DNA from: Paenibacillus oralis
Lineage (GTDB): Bacteria; Bacillota; Bacilli; Paenibacillales; Paenibacillaceae
Length of the DNA stretch: 64,000 nt
Assembly: GCF_003863965.1 (NCBI RefSeq)
Contig: NZ_RRCN01000001.1
Coordinates: forward strand, 7,375,071 to 7,439,070
Direction: 5' to 3'
Shown: in pieces, positions 25,220-34,160 of the stretch
How the letters are laid out: every line of letters starts with the position of its first letter
How positions within the stretch are numbered: the stretch's first letter is position 1
Notes under the pieces: generated by a model
Database searches by the model: none
Seen by the model: only the letters and a program-made list of their open reading frames with translations
What the model was told of the DNA's origin: nothing
Program-made: the position numbers and the translations under genes

Positions 25220-26425
25220 TCACACCTCAACCGGCCAAGGCAGCGGGTTGTTGAATTGGTTCCAATCCTGCTTCATTTCTTCTTCATTCAACAAGCAGCG
25301 GGACAGTCTTGCTTCAATATCTTTCTGATTCATATCCATGCCGATAAACACCAGCTCGGTCAATCGATCGCCCCAGGTCTCATCCCAGCGTTCCCGAACT
25401 TCGGGTTCGCTGTCCAGCACTTCACGCTGCTGATCTTCCGGCAAAGCCGCCAGCCAGTAACCGGCCGGACCAAACTGAATGGAAGGACCCGCCTGACTTA
25501 ACGATGCCGCCATATCGCCACGAGCCGCAATCCATACCAAGCCTTTGGCGCGCACGACCTCCTCGGGCCAGTTGCTTAAGAAATAGCTGAGGCGCTGCGG
25601 ATGGAACGGAATTTTGCTGCGGTACACAAACGACCCGATTCCGTATTCTTCGGTTTCCGGAGTGTGCTCCTCTTTCATAAGCTCCGCAATCCAGCCTGAG
25701 GACATGCTCGTCTTTTCAAAATCAAACAATCCCGTATTCAAAATTTCCCTGGGATCGACGACCCCATTTACGGTGCGAATGATTTTGGCCGTCGGTTGAA
25801 GTTTTCTGAGCACCGCCTCCAGCTTAACGAGCTCACGCTCCTCCACCAGATCGCATTTGTTGAGCAGCAACACATCGCAGGTCTCGATCTGGTCGATCAA
25901 TAGATCCACGATATCCCGGTCATCGTTTGCGCCGGCTGCCTGATTGCGGTCAAGCAAGCTTTCGCCCGAGGCAAAATCGTGCCAGAAGCGGTTGGCGTCA
26001 ACGACGGTAACCATCGTATCCAACCTGGCCAGGGCGGTTAAATCGATGTCCAAATCCGGGTCGGCGTAAGTGAAGGTTTGCGCCACCGGGATCGGCTCGC
26101 TGATGCCCGACGATTCGATCAGAATGTAATCAAAGCGCCCCTCGCCGGCCAGCTTCTGCACCTCGCGCAGCAAATCGTCCCGCAGCGTGCAGCAAATGCA
26201 TCCGTTGGACATCTCCACCAGCTTTTCTTCCGTTCTCGATAAGGCGTTCCCCGATTTGACCAGGTTGGCGTCCACATTCACTTCGCTCATGTCATTCACA
26301 ATGACGGCGACCTTCAATCCGTCCTTGTTATGCAAAACATGATTCAACAACGTCGTCTTCCCGGATCCCAAATAACCGCTCAGGACCGTTACCGGAATTT
26401 TCTTTATGGTTTGTTCGGCCGACAT
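25220..26425 (-). CDS. COG0523 (CobW-type) GTPase 3
   Basis: 401 residues, the longer YciC-like type of zinc-regulated G3E GTPase. GYLGSGKTT (17-25), CICC (76-79) and NKCD are present, and the C-terminal domain carries WDETWGDRLTELVFIG. ATG at 26425 with GGAGG 6 nt upstream. It is cotranscribed with rpmG2, 10 nt after it, from a Zur-boxed promoter. It may distribute zinc under starvation; a deleted relative lies at 19245-19470. Confidence 0.9.
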   Translation of the reverse strand: MSAEQTIKKIPVTVLSGYLGSGKTTLLNHVLHNKDGLKVAVIVNDMSEVNVDANLVKSGNALSRTEEKLVEMSNGCICCTLRDDLLREVQKLAGEGRFDYILIESSGISEPIPVAQTFTYADPDLDIDLTALARLDTMVTVVDANRFWHDFASGESLLDRNQAAGANDDRDIVDLLIDQIETCDVLLLNKCDLVEERELVKLEAVLRKLQPTAKIIRTVNGVVDPREILNTGLFDFEKTSMSSGWIAELMKEEHTPETEEYGIGSFVYRSKIPFHPQRLSYFLSNWPEEVVRAKGLVWIAARGDMAASLSQAGPSIQFGPAGYWLAALPEDQQREVLDSEPEVRERWDETWGDRLTELVFIGMDMNQKDIEARLSRCLLNEEEMKQDWNQFNNPLPWPVEV

Positions 26426-26435
26426 CGAACCCCTC

Positions 26436-26585
26436 CTAACGCGTTTCGCGGTGCAGCGTGTATCTTCTTAGCCGCGGGCAGTATTTGCGCAGTTCCATGC
26501 GTTCGGGATGCGTCTTTTTGTTTTTGGTGGTCGTGTAATTGCGGTCACCCGTTTCGGTACACGCCAAAGTAATCACTACTCTCAT
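26436..26585 (-). CDS. rpmG2: Ribosomal protein L33, zinc-independent paralogue
   Basis: 49 residues, MRVVITLACTETGDRNYTTT and later MELRKYCPRLRRYTLHRE. The two CxxC pairs of zinc-binding L33 are reduced to single Cys residues (ACTET, YCPRL), so zinc cannot be held in the normal way. AAAGGAG precedes the ATG. First gene of a Zur-controlled unit with cobW3. Together with rpsN2 it would let ribosomes release zinc. Confidence 0.93.
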   Translation of the reverse strand: MRVVITLACTETGDRNYTTTKNKKTHPERMELRKYCPRLRRYTLHRETR

Positions 26586-26604
26586 TTCAAAACATCTCCT
26601 TTAT

Positions 26605-26655
26605 TCGTAATCATTACGATTTAAACATTGTACCCTCCCTTCCCCTTCCTGTCAA
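26605..26655 (-). promoter_or_regulatory. Promoter and Zur box of rpmG2-cobW3
   Basis: TTGACA (26650-26655) and TACAAT (26627-26632) on the minus strand, spacer 17 bp. The perfect palindrome TCGTAATCATTACGA lies at 26605-26619. Confidence 0.92.
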
Positions 26656-26696
26656 TCGCTCCGACAAACAACATCGATCAGCCGGCTGCGGAATTG

Positions 26697-27692
26697 TCAC
26701 ATAGCGGGAGAGTTTCCGTTCAAAGATTCACTTTGAATTGGATCTCCTTCAATAATTTCTTTTACATATTCCCGTAAAGCCGTTTCGTTTGAAACGGTCA
26801 ATACAGCGGCTTTGCCGACATAAGTCTCCTTCAGCAGCTCCATCGGAGGGATCTGCTCACTCCTCTCGACAGTGCTCTCATACCCTGCCGTAAACAGCTT
26901 CAACATATCGTTTACCGATAAGTTGGTATCGATATAGGGACTAACCTCCTGGAGGATCGAAGGCAGCTTCATGAGCGAAGTCGTGGATTTCATTTTCTCG
27001 GCCACCGCTTTAAGGAAGTCCCGCTGCCTTTGGGTACGCGTAAAATCGGACATGGCATCATGACGAAAACGAACGTATTGCAGCGCGGTTTTCCCATCCA
27101 AATGCTGCTCGCCCTTGTCCAGATGGATATCGTATTCATGCCGATCGGCCTTGCTTTCATAATGCATGTCCTTTTCCACATAGAAATCGACTCCGCCGAT
27201 CGCATCCACCAGCTTAATAAAGCCCTCGAAATCGGTATATACGTAATATTGAATCGGAATCCCCAGTAAATCGCTAACGGCGTTCATCGCCGTTTTGGGT
27301 CCATGGGTGACCGCAGTATTAATACGGTTTTTACCGTGTCCGGGAATGTCCGTGTAGGTATCGCGCAGTACGGAAAGCACATGGATACGTTTATGAATAG
27401 GATGCAGCGAAACCACGACCATACTGTCGGATCTGGCGATTTCGCCTTTCTTGGTTCCGCGCGCATCCACTCCCATCAACAAAATATTTACAGGCTCGGT
27501 TCCCTCCCATTTAGGCGGATCGACGGCCAAGGCTTCCTCCGCGCTCACCCCTTTAAATGGAGAATTTTCCGTCGATTTATTCAGGCTTTCCAAGCCTTTA
27601 TACATGGATGAAACATAATGTACTCCAAAACCTATTACAGCTATTAGAATAAAGCCCGCCAAACAGAGTATCGTTCTTCTTCTGTAGGTCAT
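26697..27692 (-). CDS. LytR-CpsA-Psr family cell-wall polymer transferase
   Basis: 331 residues from the ATG at 27692 (27701 also possible). An N-terminal membrane anchor is followed by the LCP domain: NILLMGVDARGTKKGEIARS, DSMVVVSLHP, LSVLRDTYTDIPGHG and LQYVRFRHDAMSDFTRTQRQ. Such enzymes attach teichoic acids or other glycopolymers to peptidoglycan outside the membrane. It follows the acyltransferase gene by 52 nt and probably shares its promoter, which carries the shared direct repeats described at 29691-29729. Confidence 0.88.
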   Translation of the reverse strand: MTYRRRTILCLAGFILIAVIGFGVHYVSSMYKGLESLNKSTENSPFKGVSAEEALAVDPPKWEGTEPVNILLMGVDARGTKKGEIARSDSMVVVSLHPIHKRIHVLSVLRDTYTDIPGHGKNRINTAVTHGPKTAMNAVSDLLGIPIQYYVYTDFEGFIKLVDAIGGVDFYVEKDMHYESKADRHEYDIHLDKGEQHLDGKTALQYVRFRHDAMSDFTRTQRQRDFLKAVAEKMKSTTSLMKLPSILQEVSPYIDTNLSVNDMLKLFTAGYESTVERSEQIPPMELLKETYVGKAAVLTVSNETALREYVKEIIEGDPIQSESLNGNSPAM

Positions 27693-27744
27693 CCCTACCA
27701 TCCTTTCATCCTTTTGATACATGCTGCAGAGGGGAAACTGCGGC

Positions 27745-29589
27745 TCACAATTTCTGCAGGGCTTCGACCAGAAGCGAAGCGAAATACCTGCTTCCATCCG
27801 GCTTCAGATGAACCCCGTCCTGATAGAAGTAATCTGCTTTATCTTTACTGGCCGCGTACCAATCGACGACATCGGCATTGCTGAATTCATCGGCTACGCT
27901 CTGGATATTTGCGTTTACCGCGTCCTGCCAATCTTTCGGAACCCGAGTCGTTACCAGCAAAACCTGTTCTTTATCAGACAGTGATTCCAACAAGGAACGC
28001 AGTTGCTGTTTCTTGAATGGGCCGTTGGTACCGAGCTCAAGTATAATTTGATCGCCCAGCTTCCCTTGCGCTTGCAACTTATCGATCACATCCCGGGCTT
28101 GGGACATCTGCCTGCCCTCCTTACCATCAACGACAATCTTCGGCAACACTTCCTTGAGGTAGGGCTCGACTCCGATGATCACCGAGTCTCCGATTACAGT
28201 GACTCCCTCCCCGGTCAGCGGCTCCCGATGATTGAGCTGCTGCTCTCCCGGAAGCGCCGGCTCGCTCTTCGGAGCCAAATTCCGCGTCTCCGGAAGCTTC
28301 TGTACAGCGGATGGCAGCCCTGTTGCCTCCTGTCCCAAAGCGTCAACCGTCGTTTGGACAGGGGCGGCCCTTTCAGGCTTGTCCGCCGTATAGACCTGGG
28401 AGCGGAGTCCCACGCAAGCACATATAACGATAATTATTAATACGATTCCCCATGCGGCCCCAACTTTGCTTCTTTTCATCCTGGTTTCTTCCTTTCCCGA
28501 AGTACTCTTGCCCCGGCGAATCGGCTCTTCGACATACTTGTATGAAAGGGCTGAAAGTAAAAAGCTGATCGCCAATTGCAGAAAAACACGACCTAAGCCC
28601 CCGGCCTCGTCATTTGCTGCGGAATTCGTCAAAATCATGACCGGATAATGCCAGATATAAAGACTATACGAGCGCTTCCCAATCCATTTTAGAGGTTCGC
28701 AACCCATGATTTTTCCCAACCGGCTGGCCGGATGCACCAGTACAGCGATGACTGTCGCGGTGAGCAGAGCTATAAAAAGAAACCCGCCGCGATACAGCCA
28801 ATCATCAAGCTTATTGGTACCGAAAATCAGAATCATCAAGATGGCAAGGCCAAGGCTGCCGGAAACATCGAGCAAAGACCGGGCCGAAGTCGAGATCGCC
28901 CCGTTTAACTTCCAACTGGGCCAGATGACCGCCAAGGCTGCTCCAATAAGAAGGGCAAATGCCCGGGTATCCGTTCCGTAATAAACCCTGCTCGGATCCG
29001 TGCCCGGCTCATAAATGACGGCCATAGCCAGTGCGGAAACGGCAGCACAGGTGAGAAGCCACAGCATAAGTTGGCCTCGCCGCGGCGCAAGCTTTATACC
29101 GATCACCAGTACGATCGGCCAAACCAAGTAGAACTGCTCTTCAATCGAAAGCGACCACAGATGACCGATGGGGGATGGTGGGCCAAAGCTTTCAAAATAC
29201 GAAACCTCATGAAAAATGAGGTACCAGTTATTTACGTAAAATAAAGAGGACAGGAACTCCCCCTTCAATGCTTGAAAAAAGGGAGGATCGCTGCCGATAA
29301 GCCATACGGCCACGAAACTTAACATGCAGATCATCGCCGGCAGCAGCCTTCGTATTCGGCGAAGCCAGAAATCCATAAGGGATAACCTTTGGTACGTTTT
29401 CCACTCCAGGAGAATCTGGTCCGTGATCAGGTAGCCGGATAACACGAAGAAAATCCCTACGCCCAGAAGCCCGCCCTGAGCCCACTTCAAATCAAGGTGA
29501 TAGGCGATGACAGCCAGCACGGATAACGCTCTGAGGCCGTCCAGCCCAGGCATATAGCGTCTGATCGGTTGATTCTGATTCCCATTCAT
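27745..29589 (-). CDS. OatA-like O-acyltransferase with SGNH domain
   Basis: 614 residues. The membrane acyltransferase-3 domain (about 1-360; MPGLDGLRALSVLAVIAYHL, FFVLSGYLITDQ, LWSLSIEEQFYLVWP) is followed by one more membrane segment and an extracytoplasmic SGNH domain (VIGDSVIIGVEPYL; DGVHLKPDGSRYF). This is the layout of peptidoglycan or wall-polymer O-acetyltransferases of the OatA type. The ribosome site is weak. It is cotranscribed with the LCP gene, which also acts on the wall. Confidence 0.88.
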   Translation of the reverse strand: MNGNQNQPIRRYMPGLDGLRALSVLAVIAYHLDLKWAQGGLLGVGIFFVLSGYLITDQILLEWKTYQRLSLMDFWLRRIRRLLPAMICMLSFVAVWLIGSDPPFFQALKGEFLSSLFYVNNWYLIFHEVSYFESFGPPSPIGHLWSLSIEEQFYLVWPIVLVIGIKLAPRRGQLMLWLLTCAAVSALAMAVIYEPGTDPSRVYYGTDTRAFALLIGAALAVIWPSWKLNGAISTSARSLLDVSGSLGLAILMILIFGTNKLDDWLYRGGFLFIALLTATVIAVLVHPASRLGKIMGCEPLKWIGKRSYSLYIWHYPVMILTNSAANDEAGGLGRVFLQLAISFLLSALSYKYVEEPIRRGKSTSGKEETRMKRSKVGAAWGIVLIIIVICACVGLRSQVYTADKPERAAPVQTTVDALGQEATGLPSAVQKLPETRNLAPKSEPALPGEQQLNHREPLTGEGVTVIGDSVIIGVEPYLKEVLPKIVVDGKEGRQMSQARDVIDKLQAQGKLGDQIILELGTNGPFKKQQLRSLLESLSDKEQVLLVTTRVPKDWQDAVNANIQSVADEFSNADVVDWYAASKDKADYFYQDGVHLKPDGSRYFASLLVEALQKL

Positions 29590-29690
29590 TGTGATTCAGT
29601 CCTTGTCTGTGTACGGCATAGGTCCAAGAAGTCCAAGCTCCGACGTGCTTCACGGCATACCGATCTTTTCATAGCTAGTGTAATACGCGG

Positions 29691-29729
29691 ATATATAAGA
29701 AGTGAGACAGACTTGTATGGAAGTTGTAA
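29691..29729 (-). promoter_or_regulatory. Promoter of the acyltransferase-LCP operon with response-regulator-type repeats
   Basis: AGTTGTAA (29722-29729) and ACTTGTAT (29711-29718) are spaced 11 bp apart, and ATATATA (29691-29697) follows at -10 distance on the minus strand. The same layout occurs at 34085-34122, and in part at 37043-37061. Confidence 0.6.
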
Positions 29730-29770
29730 AACGTTGAAAACGGCAGCTTCCGGCAATAGAAAATAGAAAA

Positions 29771-29791
29771 GGAACGGATTCGATCCGTTCC
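29771..29791 (-). terminator. Terminator of the solute-binding-protein operon
   Basis: Perfect 9-bp stem GGAACGGAT / ATCCGTTCC, followed on the minus strand by TTTTCTATTTTC. Confidence 0.8.
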
Positions 29792-29805
29792 CCTGCTAAA
29801 AGAAA

Positions 29806-31146
29806 CTATTCGTTCAAATACGTCGTCACGCGATTCTGGATCAACTGGCTGACTTTCTCGGCGGTTTTCTGTCCGTTCATATAATAATCAAATTCTTGCA
29901 TAACGATATTCGTAATTTCCAAATCCGCCGAGCTGCTGGAAACGGCGGATTCCAATGCCGATTTCAGCGTTTCCTCAGCTTGATCGAATGCCTTGGCATC
30001 AGGCAGCGGAAATGCAATCGGCGTGGAATCCGCGGCCTCCCCTGTGGATTGCTCGATTTGCTCGCGGGCTTGCTGAATTTTCTTCTTTGCCGCCGCTTTG
30101 TTCAACGGGAATCCGCTCAGTTCGGTAGAATTCTGCATCTCCTCGGAGAGCATAAAACTTAAGAACTTCCAAGCCTCCGGCTTCACTTCCGATTTGTTGT
30201 TAATCGCATACGCCTCCCCGGCCTCATAACCGATCTCGCCCGTTTGACCGGTAAACGAAGGGGCTCGGTAAATCGACATTTCCGGATTCAAAATACTGAC
30301 AAGTGCGCCGGTAGGATTCGACATATCCGCAAAGCTGAACAATCCTTTGCTGTGCTCTGCGCCAAACTCTAAAGGCATGGCTTTTTGATCGTATAAAGAC
30401 TTGACCTGTTGCATCGCATTGCGAAACGCTTCGGAATCGAAGCTCGCACTGTCGCGCTGATAGTACCTCTGCAAATCGCCCATCATCAAATAAGATGGAT
30501 CGATGTCCAGGAAGGCGTAAGCATCCTGACCGGCCTTTTCTTTCAGCTGTTTGGATAAATCGCTGACCTGGTCCCATGTCCATGTCTTGTCATCGACGGC
30601 AATCCCCGCTTGCTCCATAAGCGACTTGTTTCCTTGTACCAGCCCAGTCAGCGAGAAAGCGATAGGAACAACATACAAACCTTCGTTAGATGCTCCGGAA
30701 TCCACAAGATAGTACTCGCTCTTCTGAAAGGAACCGTCCCTATCCATCAGTTCCTTGACATTGGCAAACGCCTGCTTTTTAATGAATTTATCCTTCGGCA
30801 AAAAGTCCGTAGCGATCAGATCGGAAGCCTTGCCGGATAAGATCTGGGTCGTAATCGACTGCGTGTACTTTTCCACTTCCAGCAGCGATATATTTTGCGT
30901 AACCTGTCCGTTGGCATCTTGTTTGGCCTTCATCGCCGTAAAATATTCTTTGATCTCCACATGAATATCGGGATGAATAGCTTCGAACTTTTGTACGGCC
31001 TCCTTCAGATACGGACTAGCTACCGGGGTTGCGATAACAACGTTTTTTTGTGTCCCGGGCTGCTGACCCGCTTCTTTTCCTCCGTTCGAGCAAGCTGCGA
31101 GCAGCAAGCTCATTACAGACAATATAACGATCCATTTTTTAAACAT
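29806..31146 (-). CDS. Extracellular solute-binding lipoprotein, family 1
   Basis: 446 residues, lipobox LLAAC (Cys19), with the periplasmic-binding pattern of family 1 (QKFEAIHPDIHVEIKEYF; NKSEVKPEAWKFLSFMLSEE). Family 1 proteins usually bind sugars or related solutes. It is the last gene of an operon with a HlyD-like adaptor and two sugar-type permeases, and no ATPase gene is nearby. The ligand cannot be predicted. Confidence 0.82.
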   Translation of the reverse strand: MFKKWIVILSVMSLLLAACSNGGKEAGQQPGTQKNVVIATPVASPYLKEAVQKFEAIHPDIHVEIKEYFTAMKAKQDANGQVTQNISLLEVEKYTQSITTQILSGKASDLIATDFLPKDKFIKKQAFANVKELMDRDGSFQKSEYYLVDSGASNEGLYVVPIAFSLTGLVQGNKSLMEQAGIAVDDKTWTWDQVSDLSKQLKEKAGQDAYAFLDIDPSYLMMGDLQRYYQRDSASFDSEAFRNAMQQVKSLYDQKAMPLEFGAEHSKGLFSFADMSNPTGALVSILNPEMSIYRAPSFTGQTGEIGYEAGEAYAINNKSEVKPEAWKFLSFMLSEEMQNSTELSGFPLNKAAAKKKIQQAREQIEQSTGEAADSTPIAFPLPDAKAFDQAEETLKSALESAVSSSSADLEITNIVMQEFDYYMNGQKTAEKVSQLIQNRVTTYLNE

Positions 31147-31168
31147 AGGTGCGTTACCTTCCTTTCTA

Positions 31169-32290
31169 TTAATTCAGTCTTATCTGATTACCGTCTTGCA
31201 GCGGCACACTGGATTCCGTGATCACATCCATCTGCTCGTGAAGTCCCTCAACAACGAGCTCTTCGTCGGTTTCATTCAGCACCTGAATATATTTTTTCTG
31301 CGCATAATAAGCGTTTCCCAGCGAGCTTTTATTTTCCTGAACCACAAAAACATAGCGCCCTTTGCCGTCTTTCTTGGTATACTCCTTTCGAAGAACCATA
31401 CCTTCCTGCAAGGAGGGTTTCTCAATCCGGATACTTGCCTGCTCCCCTCCCTTCAAATCCTCACCCGTAAGGGCGACGACCACGATGCTTTGCGCGGCCG
31501 AGATCCCTGGGGCACCGGTCCCGTCTCCGTTGGCTCCATCAAACGGACGATCCTTAAATTCCGCCACCCTGCCATTCATCCGCTTCGGTTGGCCGCCTAG
31601 GATGACGCTGACGGGAACCTCCTCCTCCAGCGTGAGCAGTGCGGCGGAATCGGCACGGACGGTAAATGATACTTCAAACCCTTTACCGGGGCTTACCAAG
31701 GAGAGTGCCCTCTGGCCCTGCGTTACGCGAAGCCCCTCCCGTGCCTGAACATCGCTTATAATCCCGTCATAGGGCGCTGTCAGCACCTTCTTTTGCTCCA
31801 GCTCGTTGCGAAGGGCATTTATTTTGCGTGTGGATGTCTCCTCATCCAACCTGTAGGTTTGCAAATCACGCTTCGCTTTGAGAATGGCGTCCTCATCGCC
31901 ATGCTGCATCGCGACTTTGAATTGTTCCTCTACATCTTCCTTTTCCAGCATGCGTTTTCGCCGTGCCGCCTCCTCGTCAAGCAACGTTTGTTCCAGCTCG
32001 GTTCCATCGAAGGCCACAAGAGCCTGGCCTTTGGCCACCGAATCGCCCTGCTTGACGTACACCTTCGTTACTTTCCAGCCGCTCTCGCTGATCAGGTCGT
32101 CCTGCTGCCTGGGCGAAACGACACCATTTCCTTCAACAAGATGATTCATCGTCCCCGTGCTCGGCTTTTCCGTAATGACTTTCGGCAAAGTCATGGTTCG
32201 AAGCGTATTGGAAAACAGTGTAAACACGGCAAGTATCACCAAAAACAGCACAAGTAGAGATGGCGCCAAACGTTTTTTGATCACATTCAT
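31169..32290 (-). CDS. HlyD/MFP-type adaptor protein
   Basis: 373 residues: one N-terminal membrane segment, a barrel-sandwich lipoyl-like part (GWKVTKVYVKQGDSVAKGQA), a charged coiled coil (about 105-165; EEAARRKRMLEKEDVEEQFK), the return strand (VLTAPYDGIISDVQAREGLR) and a beta-barrel. Such proteins normally pair with an exporter permease. Here it sits between import-type permeases and a solute-binding protein, which is odd; the exporter partner is not in the window. Confidence 0.8.
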   Translation of the reverse strand: MNVIKKRLAPSLLVLFLVILAVFTLFSNTLRTMTLPKVITEKPSTGTMNHLVEGNGVVSPRQQDDLISESGWKVTKVYVKQGDSVAKGQALVAFDGTELEQTLLDEEAARRKRMLEKEDVEEQFKVAMQHGDEDAILKAKRDLQTYRLDEETSTRKINALRNELEQKKVLTAPYDGIISDVQAREGLRVTQGQRALSLVSPGKGFEVSFTVRADSAALLTLEEEVPVSVILGGQPKRMNGRVAEFKDRPFDGANGDGTGAPGISAAQSIVVVALTGEDLKGGEQASIRIEKPSLQEGMVLRKEYTKKDGKGRYVFVVQENKSSLGNAYYAQKKYIQVLNETDEELVVEGLHEQMDVITESSVPLQDGNQIRLN

Positions 32291-32299
32291 ATTTGTCCC

Positions 32300-33160
32300 C
32301 TATCCTTTAATGCCCGAGAGCTCGATCCCCTCGATAAAGTATTGTTCCATACTAAAAAAGAGCAGCAGCATAGGCGCCATATAGAGAACGGACGCAGCGA
32401 ACATAACCCCCAATGTTTCATCCTGGACACGGGATAAGATGACCGATAACGGCTGCAGCGCTTCATCCTGAAGAAAAACAATCGGCTGTTCGACCATGTT
32501 CCAGTAATCCGTAAATAGCAGAACAATCAGGGCGGCGATTCCCGGCTTCACCATCGGTACGGCGATCCATCCGAATATACGCAACACTCCCGCCCCGTCC
32601 ATTTTGGCGGCTTCTATGTAAGCAGTCGGGATTTGCAACATGAATTGCCGGAGCAGAAATACGCCAAAAGCTCCGAAAATACCGGGCCAGATGATCGAGG
32701 CCGTCGTATTCAGCAGCCCCAGCCGATCCGCCATGATATAGTTCGGCACGAGCGTGACCTGAAACGGCATAAGCATGGCGATCAGGTAAAGCAAAAACAG
32801 CGGCTCTCTATAGGGAAAACGCAGCTTGGCAAACGCAAATGCAGCGAGCAGCGCAACCACGGTCTGCCCAATGATGATCGGGGTCACCATCAAGACGGAG
32901 TTCCAGAACATATGCAGATATTGCGTCGTCTTGATCAGCAGCTTGCCATACTGCGCAAAGGAAACCCAATCGGGAACCCATTTCATGTTAACCAGTTCCT
33001 TGGCACCGCTCTTGCCAAGCATATCGAAATTGGCGTGGACTTCCCTTTCGGTCATCAATGAGCTCACTACCGTGAGCACGACCGGCATCAGCACGACAAC
33101 GGCTCCCGCGATCAAGACCAGGGTGCGTATCCACGCGAATGCAAATTGTCTCTTCTTCAT
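32300..33160 (-). CDS. MalG-type ABC permease
   Basis: 286 residues, six membrane segments, coupling motif EAAKMDGAGVLRIFGWIAVP. It forms a pair with the permease encoded upstream; the ATPase is presumably a shared MsmX-like protein encoded elsewhere, as is common in Bacillales. Confidence 0.85.
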   Translation of the reverse strand: MKKRQFAFAWIRTLVLIAGAVVVLMPVVLTVVSSLMTEREVHANFDMLGKSGAKELVNMKWVPDWVSFAQYGKLLIKTTQYLHMFWNSVLMVTPIIIGQTVVALLAAFAFAKLRFPYREPLFLLYLIAMLMPFQVTLVPNYIMADRLGLLNTTASIIWPGIFGAFGVFLLRQFMLQIPTAYIEAAKMDGAGVLRIFGWIAVPMVKPGIAALIVLLFTDYWNMVEQPIVFLQDEALQPLSVILSRVQDETLGVMFAASVLYMAPMLLLFFSMEQYFIEGIELSGIKG

Positions 33161-33177
33161 TTCCTGCCCCCTGCCAT

Positions 33178-34044
33178 CTATTCCATGAACGAATGAAACG
33201 ACCGCTCAACGCGATAAAGGATAAACACCACCAATAGAATACAAAGCGCAAGGAGTGTCGCAGCGGCGGATAACTTTTCGATTTCGAGCGATAAGAACAT
33301 GTTGTTTATGTAATGTTGCAGCATATAGATGCTGTCATGCGGATAATCGCCGGCGACCAGGTAGGTCTCCCGGAACACTTTGAACGAATTCAAGATGGAC
33401 ATCAATGAGACCAAAAACATGCCGGGCAGCAAATAAATCAGGGTAATGCCAAATTTACGGAAAATCCCGGCCCCCTCAAGATTGGCAATTTCATAATACT
33501 GGTCCGGAATATTCTGCAATGCCGCCAGGAACAGCACGACATTGTAGCCGATGTTCTTCCAAATATAAATCAGTATGATAGAGGCCATGGCCCAATCCGA
33601 CTTCATCCAATCGATCCGCGAAATGCCGGCTCTTTCAAGCAGGACGTTTAGCGCACCGTTCCAATCGAAGAAAATTTGCCAAACCAGGACGACGGAAGCG
33701 ACCGGAACAACAAGCGGCATCACATAGGCCGTACGCAGCCACTTTCGGAAAAATACCCTTGAGTTCAGAAATAGGGCAAGCGCAAGGGAAAGGATGATGA
33801 GCAAAGGGACGCCGATGGCGGTAAACCGGAGCGTATTCGCCGCCGCTTTGGCGAAGGATGCGCTCTGTATCAGGGTCTCGTAATTGGCCAAAGTCAGCTT
33901 ACCGTGGTCCAGCCCGCTGCGGAATGAATACAGAAGGCTCTGACCGAATGGAATCACATAAAAGGTGAAAAAGCCGACCGCGCTCGGCGCGAGAAAGCAC
34001 AGGGCCATCCACATCTCCTTCTGCGCTGGACGTGACATTTTCAT
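33178..34044 (-). CDS. MalF-type ABC permease
   Basis: 288 residues from ATG 34044 (34038 also possible behind GGGGG). Six membrane segments and the coupling motif EIANLEGAGIFRKFGITLIY. First gene of the permease-permease-HlyD-binding protein operon. The longer open frame to 34149 runs into the promoter repeats and is not used. Confidence 0.85.
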   Translation of the reverse strand: MKMSRPAQKEMWMALCFLAPSAVGFFTFYVIPFGQSLLYSFRSGLDHGKLTLANYETLIQSASFAKAAANTLRFTAIGVPLLIILSLALALFLNSRVFFRKWLRTAYVMPLVVPVASVVLVWQIFFDWNGALNVLLERAGISRIDWMKSDWAMASIILIYIWKNIGYNVVLFLAALQNIPDQYYEIANLEGAGIFRKFGITLIYLLPGMFLVSLMSILNSFKVFRETYLVAGDYPHDSIYMLQHYINNMFLSLEIEKLSAAATLLALCILLVVFILYRVERSFHSFME

Positions 34045-34084
34045 CAACCCCCTTTCTTGTCCCTTAAGTACAATAAAACATCCA

Positions 34085-34122
34085 TATATAAGAAGTAAGG
34101 TGGAGTTGTAATGAAGTTGTAA
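34085..34122 (-). promoter_or_regulatory. Promoter of the permease operon with response-regulator-type direct repeats
   Basis: Two identical AGTTGTAA repeats (34104-34111 and 34115-34122) are 11 bp apart, typical for an OmpR/PhoB-type regulator. TATATA (34085-34090) is the likely -10 on the minus strand. Confidence 0.68.
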
Positions 34123-34137
34123 AATCGCAAAAAAAAA

Positions 34138-34160
34138 GCACCGTGTCAAGGGACCGGTGC
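34138..34160 (-). terminator. Terminator of the regulator-kinase-lipoprotein operon
   Basis: GCACCG / CGGTGC stem whose first arm includes the last codons of the lipoprotein gene; nine Ts follow on the minus strand. Confidence 0.75.
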
